Source: Leptodontidium sp. MPI-SDFR-AT-0119 (lineage: Eukaryota; Ascomycota; Leotiomycetes; Helotiales; Leptodontidiaceae). From it: 64,000 nt of DNA. The notes below the pieces were generated by a model. It was not told where the DNA came from. It ran no database searches and saw nothing but the letters and a program-made list of their open reading frames with translations. This document shows positions 11,821 to 21,656 of this stretch, in pieces (position 1 is the stretch's first letter; every line of letters starts with the position of its first letter). The stretch is from NCBI GenBank assembly GCA_020726505.1, contig JAHLEZ010000021.1, positions 434,001 to 498,000 of the forward strand, written 5' to 3'. Both the position numbers and the translations under genes were made by a program.

Positions 11821-12240
11821 GACGGTGACTAAGAATCAGGAGAGCCACGGCGAGAGTGAGTATGCGGAGGAGAGAGAGGGCCCTGGAAGAAATCTGCCAG
11901 GAAGCGGGATTTGAGGGGTTGATATTGCGGGGAGCGCGGAGAAGTCCGGCTCGGCTCGCTTGGGGTGGAGAAAAGCCCGTGTTTTTATTTTTTTTTATTT
12001 AGCGAGGTCCACATCGGAGTTGTTGGTTTCGTCTTCAGTCCTATTGTTTGTCACCGTATCTACTCTATCCTCCACATTTGGTCTGCTCACCCCTTTGCTG
12101 TACACATTAGCAGGCTGGTAATCGTCTCTGCTAGCAACGACATTTCTATCCCAGTTATGGCCAGGATTCAGAGAGCTGGCATTATCACACGTTTGATAGT
12201 TAATTGTTAATGAAGTAATTGCAGAAGTACGCAGGACTTT
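11821..12240. other. upstream region of the Zn2Cys6 gene
   Basis: Promoter-side DNA with GAG-rich leader sequence near 11850-11900 and an A/T homopolym run near 11985-12000. Nothing else recognised. Confidence 0.4.
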
Positions 12241-12248
12241 GAATCGGT
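12241..12248. repeat. 8-bp target-site duplication, left copy
   Basis: GAATCGGT, identical to 12782-12789 on the far side of the element. Confidence 0.88.
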
Positions 12249-12781
12249 CAGTGTGATAAATTTCTAATCTACTACTTGAGTAGTAATCTAGAGTAGTAGA
12301 TTAGATTAGATTAGACTAGATTAGTAAAAAATTTAAAAATCTAAGATTAGATTTAAAGTAGTAAATCTTGCTTAATCTAGATTATTAGATTATTAATAAA
12401 TTTATTTCATATAAGTTAATATATAAGAAAGTAATTAAGAAAATGTTGGATTTAAGACTAATATAATAAAACCCCTTTACTTATAATCATACTTAATAAA
12501 CTAACTAATAATAAATATATCTTCTTATAAAGCTATTAAGAAAACTACGTAGAAGAATTATTATTCGTTACTCTGGTAGAGCCGCTCACTAAGCCTTATT
12601 TAGTAAGGACCGCAGCGTTAGACTATTTTCGGCTAGTGTAATAATTACATAACCACTACTCAAGTAGTAATCTAATACTCTAGATTAGATTAGATTAGAT
12701 TTAGAGTAGTATTTAAATTTATCAGATTAGATTAGAGTAGCACCAACTACTCTACTCTAATCTAATCTATTTGTCACACTG
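12249..12781. mobile_element. non-autonomous hAT-type element (MITE), 533 bp
   Basis: The left end CAGTGTGATAAAT and right end ATTTGTCACACTG are inverted copies of each other with one mismatch. They are flanked by a perfect 8-bp direct repeat GAATCGGT at 12241-12248 and 12782-12789. An 8-bp target duplication with ends beginning CAGTG is the signature of hAT transposons. The interior is TA-rich, built of GATTA/TAATC repeats and nested palindromes around CTACTTGAGTAGTA, has no coding capacity, and looks RIP-altered. It must have been mobilised by a transposase elsewhere. The intact duplication means insertion without later rearrangement of the flanks. Confidence 0.88.
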
Positions 12782-12789
12782 GAATCGGT
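12782..12789. repeat. 8-bp target-site duplication, right copy
   Basis: GAATCGGT, identical to 12241-12248. Confidence 0.88.
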
Positions 12790-13062
12790 CGGTTTCGGCG
12801 ATTAATGATGCAGCTATAGAAGTTGCGAGGAGATGGTTCTGGAAGCTATCCACGAGGGCTTGACCAGCCTGTCTACTGGTGATATTGAACAATGAATTTT
12901 GGGGACGGTGAACTCTTCGACCGAGAAGTCTGCCTTAATGGTCTAGATAACAATCGCCTGGTGGTGACATGTTAGTAAAGAAAGGCTTTCATCCTTGGCA
13001 GCACGCAGGTAAAAGGACTTGAGGTACGGCTTCCAATATTTATCGCTGCATGCTAAATGCAT

Positions 13063-13971
13063 AGTGGCCATTAAGCCAATCAGTCAGCCATCAGCTGAGC
13101 TACTTTATCAACCGACTGACTTATATGTAACCTCACAGCTGAATGGACTGAACTCAAGAGCTAATTAGCTGCTTAAAAGCTGATTCCAAAAATAGACGTA
13201 TATTAAAAATCTTTCCTAAGGTGTACCGCATTAAAAGCAACCATTACTTTACTAGATCTCTTCTCTGCCAATTCTTTAAGCATTCGCCACGCCATAACGT
13301 CTCTCCTAATAACCTTGAGTTATGAGGCGTTGTTTACATAAAACAAGAGGAAAAGATTCGTTCGCACTCAGCGCTCATGGCAAGAATACTCAAAAAATCA
13401 AGAGCCATCTTCGTAAGCTGTGGCCACTAAGCCTGCTTAGACCTCTAATACTCTATTAAAGGCATATTTGTCAGAGGCTCCTCCAGATACAAAGCTAATT
13501 GATCTTTTCGGCTTGACGTGCGAGGCGCTCTTAAGGCAGATAGATTAGCAATTGCTAGAGCCAGCCTCTCTAGCATCGCGGTTTTATAAGCCTTGGGACG
13601 CTCCAGAAGCCTCAGACAATACATCGTTAATATCAAAAGACGTAGTTAAGCGAGACATTATTTTATTAATGATATTAACGAAATTAGAGAGTTAGTATGT
13701 GTGGGTGATAAGTCCGGGACGTGCCCTAAATATCCTTTACCACCTAATTTTGGCCTATCGGGGGTGGTTTTTCCGCTCTGGGGCATATATTTACCTCAAG
13801 CGAGGATCAAACCATTATACTAACTCCCTACTACCTCACTCCAAAATCACTTTTAAAAATCATGTTTAACTTATCAGCCAGCTTATAAGCTAGCCATCTT
13901 ACAGCTGATTGGATTTTTACTCAACTGACTGAACGACTTAAAAGCTGGCTGACTTTTGGCCACTCTGTCGC
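13063..13971 (-). mobile_element. decayed hAT transposon with inverted-repeat ends
   Basis: The left end AGTGGCCATTAAGCC with the following CAGTCAGCC is matched in inverted orientation by GGCTGAC...TGGCCACT at about 13948-13964, and both subterminal regions carry repeated CAGCTGA/GACTGA motifs. Between them lies the transposase relic at 13244-13636. The spacing of about 0.9 kb is far below the 3-4 kb of a full hAT element, so this is an internally deleted copy. I found no target duplication at these ends, so exact borders are approximate. It differs in end sequence from the element at 12249. Confidence 0.65.
13244..13636 (-). pseudogene. hAT transposase C-terminal (dimerisation) domain relic
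   Basis: In one minus-strand frame the sequence reads LALYLEEPLTNMPLIEY, stop, then WPQLTKMALDFLSILAMSAECERIFSS and later a GECLKNW block. The order aromatic-W, MA-x-D-x-LSI-x-AMSAE-x-ER-x-FS and a final ECLKNW is the diagnostic C-terminal block of hAT transposases. The frame is broken by TAG codons and one TAA, the kind of stop made by C-to-T changes under RIP. Only about 130 codons of a usual 600-900 remain. Confidence 0.8.
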
Positions 13972-14054
13972 TTCTGAACTACATCACATATCCTATGCCT
14001 TTCCAAATATTTCTTTACGATTTCATTTCTCGCTGATTCCTCGTATTTCCATAG

Positions 14055-14585
14055 CCAAAGTCTCAATTTGAACACAAACCAACATCCCCCCCTAGAATAG
14101 CCCACCTCATCAACTCCAGCTCCGGATTCACGCTCTCCACCGCCCGCACCTTCATCGAAAACACCACCTACCACCACTGGCGTCTCCACAACCACCCCAA
14201 ATTTCCCATCACCCTAGCCCAGCTCACCCCCCAGCAACCGACCCCCCAGTTCCAGCACCGCACCGCCATAGCTTTCGCGCCCACCCTCGCCGCTGTCATA
14301 GCCTACGGAAGCGCACAGCGGCTGGGCTGGGACGAAAGGAAGCGAAACTCAAATTTACTTACGTGTTTGATCTCTTGTGTAGGTAAGCGAGATATGCAAC
14401 GAGAAGTGAATTACATAATCTCGTTCGTATCCCATCGAGACATAGCTGTTGAAAATCAGCTAGTCAATTTGGTGCTATTTGTGGCCCTTCAGTCGACCTA
14501 TTTGAGTCATGGAATTTGGGCTGATCTTCGCCATTTGGTGTTTATTGGTCCTTGTTTATGGTTTGGGCAGATTTGTCTGCTCTGA
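14055..14585 (+). pseudogene. GC-rich gene fragment, unidentified
   Basis: A frame open for 176 codons has no ATG until 14367. Its first half (about 14079-14340) is strikingly GC-rich beside TA-rich transposon DNA and reads like protein, for example SSSGFTLSTARTFIENTTYH and later an Ala-rich AFAPTLAAVIAYGSAQRLGW segment that could be a membrane helix. The second half is less protein-like. It is probably the remainder of a gene truncated by the neighbouring element. Family unknown. Confidence 0.3.
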
Positions 14586-15201
14586 GGTGGTGGAAGTCTC
14601 AGCTTTTTCGACACTCGACGAATATGAAGTGTCAACATCAATACAACCCGTCCTAGGTTTTTGCTTTCAATTTTTCCGGAATCTTTTTCTAAATGTGTCC
14701 TAGTCTGGTATAGTTGTTAGCTCTACATTAGTTAGACTTGTACTTTAAGCTTCGAGTTGGGATGAACTGCACTTGTTCTGGGCTCGTCTGATACATCAAA
14801 GTAGCTTTCAGCGTATTAGCTCCCGAAACTCAGTTGATAATCAAATAACTTGAGATAGAGTGACCAGAAAAGCTGTTAGAGAACCACGTGTTACAGTTAG
14901 GTATTCAAACAGATCATGTGAACCAGTGTTTGAATCTTCAAGAAATTTGCTTGACAGAAACAGCATGTACGAATTACAATCTGAATTTGCCAGTGGTGTT
15001 TGATGACTTTTGCGTCAACCCGCGACCCCCAACGAGTTGACGTTGTGTGACTTCCACATCATATATTTGACACATATCATAGCAATCGTTGAATAAGTCT
15101 TATGGCAACTTCGACCGGCAAGACTTGATCAATCTGGGCCTTGACAGATCATGAAACGGTTCATTTTCCAGTCATCCGCATATTCTCGATCTCTCCAACA
15201 T
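14586..15201. other. intergenic, nothing recognised
   Basis: No supported gene, RNA or repeat; moderately TA-rich. Confidence 0.45.
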
Positions 15202-16083
15202 CTAGGTCATGGGTGAGTACCCAGGCGACAGAGCTGGTAGTCTAGAGGGTACATCTGCATAGTTTGAACTTCTTGACGAGATACCAGTTCCAGCCGTCAT
15301 GGGTTCTTCCGAGTACGCACCCTGGATCCTCCTCACAGCAGCACTGCCATAGGGGGGAGCAGCCATGCCCAGACTTTCTTCTGTCAACTGCATTTGCGAA
15401 CCCTCAGGAACTGACTCCAAGCCAGAAGTAGCTTGGTGTGAGGCAGGAACTGGTTTTTGTGGCGTTTCTGGCCATGTGAACAGCACTTGACGTGATGGTA
15501 GAGGTTGGATGTCGGATTGCCCAGAGGCTACATTTGCTTTGCGTTTATCCCGTGTTGAAGGTTCGGGCTCAAAAGGAGGCTTTCCAGCCTTGAAGCTCGG
15601 AAGAAATCTTTTGAACCTTCCGCGGATCGTTGAGTTTTTGCTTGACTGGTTTGACGTGCTATTGGCGTCGGTGCTTGTTGCATAGCTACCACCTCCACCT
15701 CCACGCTTCATGTTTCTTTCCTTGGGCACGTTTCCTTCGCTGTGGTCTCCTAGAGTCGTAACTGTGGTGGGAGACGTAGACTTTATGGGACCCACAAGAC
15801 CAGCCTGTTGAATGAACAAAGCTGCAGGAGGGGCACTTTCTCGCACGGGAATCTGCGGAGTCATGGGTGGTATAGGACTCAGTCCGGGACCTAATTATCA
15901 CGCGGTCAGCACTACGACATCTATATCACTTGGAATTGGACTATCACGGTGCAGCAATTGGTTCATACCCTCTGTTGTAAGCCCCAGTGCAGCCTGTTCA
16001 TTGGCTCTTGTTTCGGCTGTTGTCAAAATCCAGGCGATTGGGAAATTCGTTTTGTATTGCGACGCCATCTCAATTGCAGCCAT
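15202..16083 (-). CDS. hypothetical disordered protein
   Basis: Exon 2 (15890-15202) holds a long open frame rich in Ser, Pro, Thr and Gly with basic patches (RGRFKRFLPSFK) and no recognised domain. Exon 1 (16083-15948) joins through a 57-base intron (GTGATA donor, GCTGAC branch, TAG acceptor) that removes TGA-TAA; a second GTGATA donor 18 bases downstream also keeps frame. The product is about 274 residues. The composition fits a cytosolic tail of a membrane protein or a signalling scaffold, and the N-terminus may be incomplete. Two-exon structure is inferred from frame only. Confidence 0.5.
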
Positions 16084-16427
16084 TTCATATCAAAGCACGT
16101 TGCGCTCCGGTGTCCTGCAGAGAAGATCAGTGTTCGCGGAGTAGCGATTACTCTCAAGGTGGGAAATTGGAGAGCCAGTGTCTTATCGAACAGCATGTTG
16201 TGAGGGCTAGTGAGGCTGAGTTGGCGCCCTGCTTGAAGGCGGTGGCGAAGCAAGCTGCAAAGCCCAACATTACTTGTTGAGGCTGAGCTTGTGACTGCAC
16301 AACCTTTCCCCTATCTGATGTTAACTTCACTTCACGACACGACTTTTGAGATAAGCAAATGGTCGTATTTGTTGATTCTAACGCGGTGTGCCAGAAGTGA
16401 TTGCGAGATAATGCCCCGCCGTTCGTG

Positions 16428-18464
16428 ATGGGAGACCTTGCTGAAGAAATTCGGTGGCTTTCTCAGGCAGCAAAGTTGGCCCCCGCCTTGTGAGTACGAC
16501 TCCCCGTCAACTTGGACCATCCGTTGAGTAACAATCTAGTGATAACGCAAGGGAGATATTGAGCGCCTTGAAGGATTTCGAAACAAGTACCTTATCAGAC
16601 GACACGGCAATATGCTTGTTGTCCAAACGCCCAAATCTGACAGGTATCCTCAACCACGAATTATGCTAGTCTCGAAATGAAACTAATAAATCATAGAATC
16701 AACCGAATCAATACTGGGTGAGGATAACATCACAGATGCTCTGGATGTAGGTGTTAGATCCGGGATGCCACGGCGATATAACAGTATCACTCAAGTCGCT
16801 AACTTTCCAGTAGGAGGTCAACGGTGAAGGTCATCATGTCTTGTGAGTATAGGATCTTTTGCCATGCAATCACGTCTCTGACAGTGATCTTTACAGGTTG
16901 ATAAACAGGTTCTTGGTTCTTTCGAAGCGAAATCCGATGCCAGCGAATTCAGCCAAGCTGAGGACTTCCCCCTCGTCCTTCCGAATCTTGATCACCAAAC
17001 TGCAACTACCAGCTCCTTTCGTGTATGCACTTTCTCGGTATCACTTACCATGCGGCCGTGGCTTCAACACTCGTAAAGCCCCCCAAAGAAATGCAACCGT
17101 TCACGAAATGTGGTACTTTCTCCCCCTGCGAGTACAGTACAAATGCAACGACAAAGCCAAAGAGCACGAGGGAAGTACCGCGGGTGGTAATCAGATGAAT
17201 CCTTTTCACTACTTGCTGCATCTCTCTGACGTTGGGGTTGATGTCCGTGGAAGTCGAATAGCTCTGTTTTCGCGACATGACTCGACGGGAAAGATGATGG
17301 CTACTTTAGCTATTAGCTTCATGGACGGTCGCTGGAGTAAGACTGCCCTGGAGCCAAAAATAAGGATCAAGGAATCTTGGGACAGGTGCGAGGATGTGGA
17401 TAGTGCCAAAGACCCATTTCAAGTCCACTGCATTTATTTCACAAGTGCCCTTCGGTGGTGGACGAATACTTTGGACGGCGTTAACGAGCAATTGATGGCA
17501 CACGTAAGTCATTGATATCAGTCTAGTTGGCGATCTTTCTTGCACTCCAGATTTCTAACTTTATCTAATCTTAGGAGAGGCGACTACATGAAGCTATCGA
17601 TACAGAATCTCAAGTCAATATATTAGGCGTTCTGAACAAAGCACTCCATGCTGTGGCAGCACACCTTCAACGATACAACACGGAGCTGAAATCGATCCAG
17701 GAAACTTGGCAAGACATCATTGATTGTCGGCATCGATATCAGATGGCCCATGCCCGAGCCGTCGAGGACATGGAAGCAACCGACTTTGATCAAGTGACAT
17801 CACATCTGAAGCAACTCAGGGCATTTCTCAAGGAATTGATGGCCAAAGTGCAGAACAACCTAGCCCTCGTGAGTCAATTCGTTAAATTCTGAATTTTTGA
17901 CACTGGCACTGGACGAGGTCTGATCTAGAGACTGGATGCTAAAGTCCTCATAGCTATTCAATTGTATCCAATTAACGAATGACCGAAGAATGGTCGCAAA
18001 TGGAGAGAACATGCATGCAATCCTCCTTGCTAGTCGAGACGAAGCGAGAAGTTCCAAGGAGATCGCGGAGCAATCGATAAAGCTATCCGAGGAAATGAAG
18101 CAAGATAGTGTAGCAATGAAGACCGTGAGTGATTTTTGTTTTTGTTCTCGTTTGTTCTCCCATGGCGTAAGTTAAGTACTGAAATTTCATAGATCGCCGT
18201 TACAACGATGTTTTTCCTCCCAGGGACCTCGGTCGCGGTGAGCTAGATCTGACTCCCTGAGACTGGCCGCCTCTGACATTTATCCAGACTTTCCTCTCGA
18301 TGCCTTTCTTCGACTCGATGCAATACCTCAACAATCCCCGGACGTGCTGGATCTGGGTTGCATGCACAATTCCTTCGACATTGATTGCATTTGCGTTTTA
18401 CTTCTACTGGAGGCGCAGGGAAAATGCTCAGAAGTTGAAAAGAACTGCGAAAACGATTTCGTGA
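16428..18464 (+). CDS. CorA-like membrane protein (fungal branch), one frameshift
   Basis: Eight inferred exons (16428-16489, 16540-16643, 16697-16809, 16897-17503, 17575-17868, 17954-18124, 18193-18237, 18288-18464) encode about 523 residues if one extra C at 16981/16982 is discounted. Before it the frame reads SFEAKSDASEFSQAEDFPLV, after it RILITKLQLPAPFVYALSRYHL, both in keeping with the family. The body has GMPRRYNSIT, FHYLLHLSDVGVDVRGSRIALF, a long charged helix, then SVAMKT-IAVTTMFFLPGTSVAV (membrane helix 1, formed across a splice) and CWIWVACTIPSTLIAFAFYF (helix 2), ending RRR-rich. The two-helix C-terminus resembles CorA magnesium channels, but the GMN pore motif is absent, so transport is unproven. 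It is convergent with the gene ending at 18523. Confidence 0.75.
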
Positions 18465-18522
18465 GGAACTGAATACATTGTACATAGACCTGACCCGAAA
18501 TAGCTTGGTAGTGACCCAATTG

Positions 18523-21066
18523 TCAAGTCATATTTGCCCAGATTTCCATCACCTCGGTATTTCCAAGTAGCCATGGGGTCTGGAAAAGCTTTTCAAGCTC
18601 TGGTCTCGTACAGTACCAATGCAAAAGTTGTCGCGGTTCTTTGTTTGTAATATTCAAAGCGTGGAGCAGACACACAAACAGACAAAGTGCGACTTTACAA
18701 CTGTTTTCGACCCTATCAAACCCCTCCTTAGATGCTCTTCTGAATATTCTGAGGGCCTTCCCATCGACCAAATGATGTTCCGCGAACACATCCAGAAGTT
18801 TGGACACATGAGCTGGTTCGCTGGCTGGAACTTCGCCGGACGAATATGTTCCAGCATCGATAATGTCCATGAATCTCCTCATGTCGTCCCTGTCTGATAT
18901 TCGAGATCGTAACATGGTGCAGAACTTTGCCGATACTTGGGTGTGTTCCGAGTCTTGCAAAGTGTTGCCGTGCTCGATGATATGGAAAGCTAAGCGAAAG
19001 AACAAGGCGGTAATTTTCTGGGCTATGGGAACGCATGAAGCGGAGAGTATAATGACGAAGGAGTCAACAGGATGATTCAGGAAATCGCACGCCGGACTGG
19101 CGATTCCCATCGACATATGATGCTGAACAACATCAGTGGCCCCTCCTGTCCAGTGGCGATTACCAGCTTCGTACTGGAATTGTAGCCCTGTCATCAACAT
19201 TTTGCAAGCCAAACCCAATGTTGATGACAGAGTCTTATTCGTGACAGCGGTCTGCTCCTCTGCGGCAAGCATGATTCCAAAAAAGGCCTGAAGGAGGCAC
19301 TCGGTGGCAACCCTCCCATCTAGAGCCCGATCGATATGGGACATCCACGTCTGTTGATTGATGGTGTTCTTAGCCGAGAGGTTGTGTCCGAAAACTAGTG
19401 CCCCAACAATTGGATTCGAGCCAGAAGCTTCCAGGATATGTACCGAACAGGAAGGACAACACGTCAAATTTGAAATAATGTCCGTTTCTCGGAAACCACC
19501 CAGAGCCAACGGAAACGCAATTTCTGCACGACTGCTCGGGGGAGGAAATCCCGGCGTGTCGCTTCCGGCTGGCGGACGTTTCAACAGTATCGTGAACCAG
19601 GCCACTGCCACCTGACAAATAGAGCATTTGTAGTTTGGATAGATCGTTGGCTCTTCGAGTATATATCCTTTGCTCGGTAGAAGCCTCGAGCATGGCCCTT
19701 GATCCATTGCCTCGCTTCGATACATCGAATTGCCACCTCTTGGAGATACAGGCGACATACACTCAGCACTGGACGGCCCTACTCGTCCGATCAAATCAAG
19801 TCGGGCGAGACCATCATCTATCACGATACTTCTCTGAGAGACTTTCTGTGCTCGAAGAGCCGCGGAAGCTACGAACGCATCCCAGTTTAGGGCATGCGCA
19901 CGTCGCAGAGTTGCAGCTTTCGCGAAAACGAAGTCATTGACTCTCCAGTCCCTTTCATGCAATGTATTGGTCGCCTCAGTAACAAGACTGGCAGCTGTTC
20001 CATTGATGTCTGGCCGTGGCATATTAACGAGATCTGCAAAGGAGCCGCGTCGATTGGCGATCCAATTACGGATATCTCGATTCTGGCCACGAGTTGTCGC
20101 GGTCAGGATGACGGACTTGAGATTGTCGTCATTTTGAAGTATCTTCTCTTCTATGGCATTGCCGATTTTTCCATGATACAGATCCTCGAGGTCCACCTTC
20201 TCTCCGCTCTGTAATTGGAATTGGTTGACGTCCAGCTTCACAGGAAGCGGAATTCTGATGGCGAAAAGGTCGGGATAATGCAGCTTCGGGATGTTGTACC
20301 ATTGCGTTGAACTGTTTAGTGAGGTCTGGTCCATTCCTCTCGGGAGGAGGGAATTGAAACATCCTTTGCACTGGAGAATATAGGCAAGATGTGTGTCGAC
20401 ATCGTGAAAGACGAAGAGACAGTTAGGGGTGACAGCAAAGACCGAGATCCCAACGGACACATTACATAGAGTCGGAATGAGTGGCAATTTCCCAAAAATG
20501 ACAATAATACATGCTGTTCCATGGAGGCTTCGTGAGTTGATGCTGAAAGCAAATCTGTGGACGGTTTTTGGGACAATCTCGCCGTCCGTCAGGAGGAACC
20601 ACAGGTGGCTGGCCTGAAGTAAATCGATGTGCTCTCGTTTTTGTAACAGAACATTCGGATCGGTTCGTCCAGCTGGTTTGATGTTTCCCAGTTCTTCAAG
20701 AGTGATGATTGGGTGTGAGATTTCGTCCCATGGTATCATTCGAGCGGAGTCTTTCGCGGACGGGGACAGGCCACCCACGAAGTTCTTGATGAACGCGCAT
20801 TCTTCAGCGAGCACAGGACCAATGGTACTCTGAGAAATATCAATTGCAAATGTCATGTGGCAATCTTCAAAAAGGACAGGAGCTGGTACATCGGGTCGTG
20901 GAATGTTAGGCGAATATGATTGACTCTGGGTGGCTGCTGCTGGAGGGAGGAAAGACGCCCAATTATCTTCAAGAATCCGTCTTCTAGTCCTTGCCAGTAC
21001 AGATGGATCGGGACCAGTAGGTGCAAAGTCGCGAGCAACAATCGAATTATCCAGAGACCCAGACAT
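18523..21066 (-). CDS. von Willebrand A-like domain protein, 847 residues, single exon
   Basis: An uninterrupted 848-codon frame. The N-terminal third looks like a vWA domain: strand plus DISQS at 76-80, GRTDP at 133-137 and LLTDGEI at 159-164 match the three pieces of a MIDAS metal site (DxSxS, T, D). A C-x2-C pair at 481-484 and another at 537-540 could form a treble-clef or RING-like zinc site. The remainder is helical with a C-terminal acidic end. vWA plus zinc-site fungal proteins often sit in ubiquitin or DNA-repair complexes, but I cannot name this family. The absence of introns is unusual among its neighbours. It is 58 bp from the convergent CorA-like gene. Confidence 0.8.
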   Translation of the reverse strand: MSGSLDNSIVARDFAPTGPDPSVLARTRRRILEDNWASFLPPAAATQSQSYSPNIPRPDVPAPVLFEDCHMTFAIDISQSTIGPVLAEECAFIKNFVGGLSPSAKDSARMIPWDEISHPIITLEELGNIKPAGRTDPNVLLQKREHIDLLQASHLWFLLTDGEIVPKTVHRFAFSINSRSLHGTACIIVIFGKLPLIPTLCNVSVGISVFAVTPNCLFVFHDVDTHLAYILQCKGCFNSLLPRGMDQTSLNSSTQWYNIPKLHYPDLFAIRIPLPVKLDVNQFQLQSGEKVDLEDLYHGKIGNAIEEKILQNDDNLKSVILTATTRGQNRDIRNWIANRRGSFADLVNMPRPDINGTAASLVTEATNTLHERDWRVNDFVFAKAATLRRAHALNWDAFVASAALRAQKVSQRSIVIDDGLARLDLIGRVGPSSAECMSPVSPRGGNSMYRSEAMDQGPCSRLLPSKGYILEEPTIYPNYKCSICQVAVAWFTILLKRPPAGSDTPGFPPPSSRAEIAFPLALGGFRETDIISNLTCCPSCSVHILEASGSNPIVGALVFGHNLSAKNTINQQTWMSHIDRALDGRVATECLLQAFFGIMLAAEEQTAVTNKTLSSTLGLACKMLMTGLQFQYEAGNRHWTGGATDVVQHHMSMGIASPACDFLNHPVDSFVIILSASCVPIAQKITALFFRLAFHIIEHGNTLQDSEHTQVSAKFCTMLRSRISDRDDMRRFMDIIDAGTYSSGEVPASEPAHVSKLLDVFAEHHLVDGKALRIFRRASKEGFDRVENSCKVALCLFVCLLHALNITNKEPRQLLHWYCTRPELEKLFQTPWLLGNTEVMEIWANMT

Positions 21067-21346
21067 TTCGTGGTGAGAAGGTTTCGTGATAGAATCGATT
21101 ATGAGATCGGACGAGGCTGGGCTGGACGCGACATGAAGAACTTGGTGTATCGTTGTGATCGGGCGCAGTCCAGCTCAGCCCGATCACCGCACCAATTGCA
21201 ATAGAGTGCTGGTACAGCAGGCAAGAGAACGCAACCCAATCAGCTACATCAGCTAAATCATTAATCAAAAATGCCTTTCTCTGAAAGGGCTGTGTATCCT
21301 GTATAGTGTAGCATGAACAAACACTGAACGAAGCCCTGATTTACAG
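21067..21346. other. upstream region of the vWA-like gene
   Basis: Probable promoter of the minus-strand gene ending its 5' side at 21066; no defined element. Confidence 0.35.
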
Positions 21347-21535
21347 TCCTGAGAGATGGTTCGAGGCCAGTCCAGAGCAGCTGAAGATCATGAATAGAGC
21401 TATGCTCCAAGTAAGTTTAATCAATGCAACGACGGCAGCTAGATCGGAAGTACTAACAATAACTCACAGTTTGGAGATTCGCTGGGTGCATGTATGAAGT
21501 CACTACAGTCAAAGGACATGGCATCGCCCCGTTGA
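21347..21535 (+). pseudogene. cytochrome P450 relic: end of the PERW-to-heme region
   Basis: Across a well-formed intron (21411-21469) the frame reads ERWFEASPEQLKIMNRAML then QFGDSLGACMKSLQSKD and stops. In many fungal P450s an ERW segment is followed about 20 residues later by the heme loop FGxGxRxCxG; here the loop reads FGDSLGACMK, so spacing and Cys survive but consensus is lost. Nothing of the rest of the enzyme is visible, so this is a stub. It lies back to back with a second, different P450 relic. Confidence 0.45.
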
Positions 21536-21656
21536 GGAGGATGATGGGCCAATTACCAGGGAGTAAACCTGGCAGAACTCTCAATCCGACGATGCAAAAA
21601 GTTTTCAATGTGCAAGCCAAATTACACCAGCAGGCTTTCGAAAGAAAGGATTCTCG

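Noticed and set aside
15891..15947. Adjacent TGA-TAA inside the disordered protein gene, taken as decay
   Set aside because: A 57-base GT-AG intron with a GCTGAC branch point removes them in frame.
16810..16896. Second and third frameshifts in the CorA-like gene
   Set aside because: An 87-base intron starting GTAGGA keeps frame, leaving only the break at 16981.
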